Positions 6,152 to 8,092 of a stretch of DNA of 8,092 nucleotides are shown here, piece after piece. The notes beneath the pieces were generated by a model that had not been told where the DNA came from, ran no database searches, and saw nothing but the letters and a program-made list of their open reading frames with translations. Source of the DNA: JAPOQD01 sp964620555 (GTDB lineage: Bacteria; Pseudomonadota; Gammaproteobacteria; Pseudomonadales; Halieaceae); the NCBI GenBank assembly GCA_964620555.1, contig CAZUGZ010000059.1, forward strand, positions 1-8,092, written 5' to 3'. A program made the translations under genes and the position numbers. Numbering within the stretch: position 1 is the first letter of the stretch; every line of letters starts with the position of its first letter.

Positions 6152-6656
6152 CCAATCGAGCGGACGTTTCGGGCCGTGGATGTTTGGACTGTTCTGGGTC
6201 ACCATTCTGGTCATGATGACGCTGTATTTCTCGGGGCTGCTGGAGGATCGCCGCAATCCGAATCGAGACCTGTCGCTGGTGGGCGACGGCGCCGGCGAGG
6301 CCCAGTTGCTGTTGCGGCGCAATCATTACGGACAATACGTTGCCAATGGCAGAATCAACGGTCAGGTGGTGGAATTTCTGGTCGATACCGGCGCCACCCA
6401 TGTGGCCATGTCGGCCGCCACCGCCCGCAGGCTGGGGCTGGAACGGGGGGTCCCCGCCACCAGTCACACCGCCGGTGGGGTAGTCCGAAGCTGGCTGGTT
6501 ACCCTGGACAGCGTCCAGTTTGGCCCTATCCTGCGCCGCCAGGTGCGTGCTTCCATCGTTCCCGACATGCCGGGTGAAGGTGTGCTGCTGGGCATGTCCT
6601 TTCTGCGCGACCTGGAAATGGTGCAGCGGGGCGATACTCTGCTCATCCGCCCCTGA
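6147..6656 (+). CDS. Membrane-anchored retropepsin-like aspartic protease (TIGR02281 type)
   Basis: The product resembles the clan AA, TIGR02281 family of single-domain retropepsin-like proteases, which should work as dimers. From the ATT at 6147 it has 169 residues. A short basic N-terminus and one membrane helix (about 12-31) are followed by a linker and the protease domain (about 52-169), probably facing the periplasm. The catalytic motif is VDTGATHVAM (79-88, Asp80), with the second hydrophobic-glycine motif VLLGMSFL at 146-153. The start is uncertain. ATT at 6147 has a perfect Shine-Dalgarno sequence and overlaps the ppk2 stop as ATTAA; the alternative ATG at 6180 lacks a good site and removes 11 residues, including the basic GRF stretch before the helix. 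No GTG or TTG lies between. Physiological substrates of this family are not known. Confidence 0.88.
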   Translation: MNQSSGRFGPWMFGLFWVTILVMMTLYFSGLLEDRRNPNRDLSLVGDGAGEAQLLLRRNHYGQYVANGRINGQVVEFLVDTGATHVAMSAATARRLGLERGVPATSHTAGGVVRSWLVTLDSVQFGPILRRQVRASIVPDMPGEGVLLGMSFLRDLEMVQRGDTLLIRP

Positions 6657-6665
6657 GCGCCCGCC

Positions 6666-8069
6666 ATGCGCCTGGTGTTGCACATCGGTACCGACAAGAC
6701 CGGCAGTACCGCGATTCAGCAACACCTGTATCTGAACCGGGACTGGTTGCATCGGCACGGGGTCCACGTTCCCGCGACCGGATTGGGTGCGGTCAACGGC
6801 CACGCAGCCCTGTTCGAAGTCGATGATCCGCATCGGCTGGTGCAACTGGTGGAAGAACTGGAGCGCGCTCGCGGGCACGGGGCTCGCCTGGCAGTACTGT
6901 CCTGGGAGGGGTTGCGCAACTACTCCCGGAGGCGTATCCGCCGTCTGCGGCGCTGGCTGGGCGCCGATCGGGACATCACCGTGCTGGCCTACCTGCGGGA
7001 ACAGGCCGACATTGTGCAGACCGGGTATCTGCAACGGGTCAAGGAGGAACTGGCCCACCCCCTGCCCATGGCTGCCTTCGAACGGCCCCGCGGCCCGCTG
7101 CAGCGAGTGCGCTCCCGCTACACTCGCTGCCACCCCTCGCGGGATTATTTTCGGCTGCTGGAACGCTGGCGGCGGGCCTTGCATACGGACGATTTCGTGG
7201 TTCGGGTATTTTCCCGCGAATGCCTCTACCGCAGCGATGTGGTAGACGATTTCCTGTTGCAACTGGCACTGCGTGCCGACCCGGAATTCGTGCGCTTGCC
7301 CGAGCGCGTCAATCCCAGTCTCGATGTGGAAACCGCGTACCTGTTGCAGCGGTGGCGGGAGCAGGGGAGTGGCGCCGTCGAACTGCGCCGCCGCATCGAC
7401 GTGGCCCTGTCCATCATCGCCGCCGAAGGCGCCGGCCAGAAATACTTTCTCTCCGAGGCCGGCGTGGCGGCCATCCGCACCCATTATCGCGATTCCAACC
7501 GCAAACTGGCCAAACACTACCTGACCGATCCGACGGCGGGCTTCGACCTGGACAGGCCCTGTTGGCGCCAGCCCGGCGACCGCAGTCTGGCCGAGCGCGT
7601 CGAGCGGCGCGCCAAAGCGATTGCCGTGATAGACGCCACCCCCACCCATTTCGGGCCGCCCCTGACCGGTGCCGCCATGCAACAGGGCGTGGCGCTGTAT
7701 CGGGGTTGGCAGCAGGGTGAATCCTGGGGTTGGTGGAGTGACGGCCGGGAGTCCGTGTTGCGGCTGCGTCTGTTGCGCCAGAACCTGTTTCCCTCTCGGC
7801 AGGGGGTGAGCCTGTTCATCAGGGGGCGCTACTACGCCGCCAACCAGCACACCGAAGTGGTGATCAACGGCGAGTGCCGGGGTGAACACCACCTGGGGCA
7901 TGGGCATCCGGGTTTTGCGTTGGCGCTGCAACGTCTGCAGCCCCACGAGGTGGTGGAAATCGTGCTGCGACACCAGCACCCCACCAGCCCGCGCCAGTGG
8001 GAGCAGACCGAGGATGATCGACAGCTCGCTTTCGGCATCGAGAGCATCGGTTATCAGCCCCGCCCGTAG
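6666..8069 (+). CDS. Sulfotransferase-like P-loop protein with C-terminal beta-sandwich-like domain
   Basis: This 467-residue protein begins with a sulfotransferase-like fold. HIGTDKTGSTAIQQHL (6-21) is the P-loop that binds the 5'-phosphosulfate end of PAPS (Lys11). LSWEGL (78-83) and VLAYLREQADIVQTGYL (106-122) match later strands and the region that binds the 3'-phosphate in relatives. Residues about 160-335 form a helical middle part with no recognised motif. Residues about 343-464 look like a separate all-beta domain: YRGWQQGESWGWWSDG at 345-360, then VVINGE and PTSPRQW...DDRQLAFGIESI. That pattern reminds me of DUF7024-type C-terminal domains found on glycan enzymes. No signal peptide is seen. 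The ATG lies nine bases after the protease stop with no clear Shine-Dalgarno. Sulfation of a glycan is possible, but activity and acceptor are unproven. Confidence 0.75.
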   Translation: MRLVLHIGTDKTGSTAIQQHLYLNRDWLHRHGVHVPATGLGAVNGHAALFEVDDPHRLVQLVEELERARGHGARLAVLSWEGLRNYSRRRIRRLRRWLGADRDITVLAYLREQADIVQTGYLQRVKEELAHPLPMAAFERPRGPLQRVRSRYTRCHPSRDYFRLLERWRRALHTDDFVVRVFSRECLYRSDVVDDFLLQLALRADPEFVRLPERVNPSLDVETAYLLQRWREQGSGAVELRRRIDVALSIIAAEGAGQKYFLSEAGVAAIRTHYRDSNRKLAKHYLTDPTAGFDLDRPCWRQPGDRSLAERVERRAKAIAVIDATPTHFGPPLTGAAMQQGVALYRGWQQGESWGWWSDGRESVLRLRLLRQNLFPSRQGVSLFIRGRYYAANQHTEVVINGECRGEHHLGHGHPGFALALQRLQPHEVVEIVLRHQHPTSPRQWEQTEDDRQLAFGIESIGYQPRP

Positions 8070-8092
8070 CGGGTTGCGGGCGGCGGCGACCC

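Noticed and set aside
6066..7979. A 637-codon open frame on the minus strand opposite the protease and sulfotransferase-like genes
   Set aside because: Its composition is rich in Q, H, G and P, as expected for the antisense of GC-rich coding DNA. It spans three identified genes, and no domain can be recognised.

Overview
The window is GC-rich, tightly packed bacterial DNA with two divergent gene blocks separated by about 410 bases of non-coding sequence. It most likely comes from a gammaproteobacterium. The evidence is a fused NuoCD subunit that closely resembles the Pseudomonas-type protein as I remember it, together with DUF2189, RHAKS-type SixA, PPK2 and TIGR02281-type protease genes that I associate with proteobacteria. 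I cannot name the genus.

Minus strand, 3649 down to 1: the first part of a complex I (NADH:quinone oxidoreductase) operon in the order nuoA-nuoB-nuoCD-nuoE-nuoF. nuoF runs off the left edge. Junctions are very tight: a TGATG overlap for A/B, ATGA overlaps for CD/E and E/F, and a 31-base gap for B/CD. NuoB, NuoCD and NuoE keep their Fe-S or quinone-site residues, and the visible part of NuoF keeps its FMN/NADH loop. The operon therefore looks functional. nuoA appears to start with TTG.

3650-4061: the divergent intergenic region. It should hold the nuo promoter and the promoter of the rightward operon. It contains only weak -10/-35 candidates and a few short inverted repeats. I found no tRNA or other RNA gene in it.

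Plus strand, 4062-8069: five closely spaced genes that look like one operon. They encode a DUF2189 inner-membrane protein, a SixA-like histidine phosphatase, a single-domain PPK2 polyphosphate kinase, a membrane-anchored retropepsin-like aspartic protease (TIGR02281 type), and a 467-residue protein with a sulfotransferase-like P-loop domain and a C-terminal beta-sandwich-like domain. SixA and PPK2 overlap by 8 bases, which suggests a phosphate or polyphosphate link. The protease gene seems to start at a rare ATT codon placed just after a perfect AGGAGGT Shine-Dalgarno sequence. The last gene suggests a role in glycan or cell-surface modification, but its substrate cannot be read from the sequence.

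No mobile element, CRISPR array, RNA gene or broken gene was seen. The most notable points are the probable AUU start, the SixA-PPK2 coupling inside this gene set, and the two-domain architecture of the last protein.
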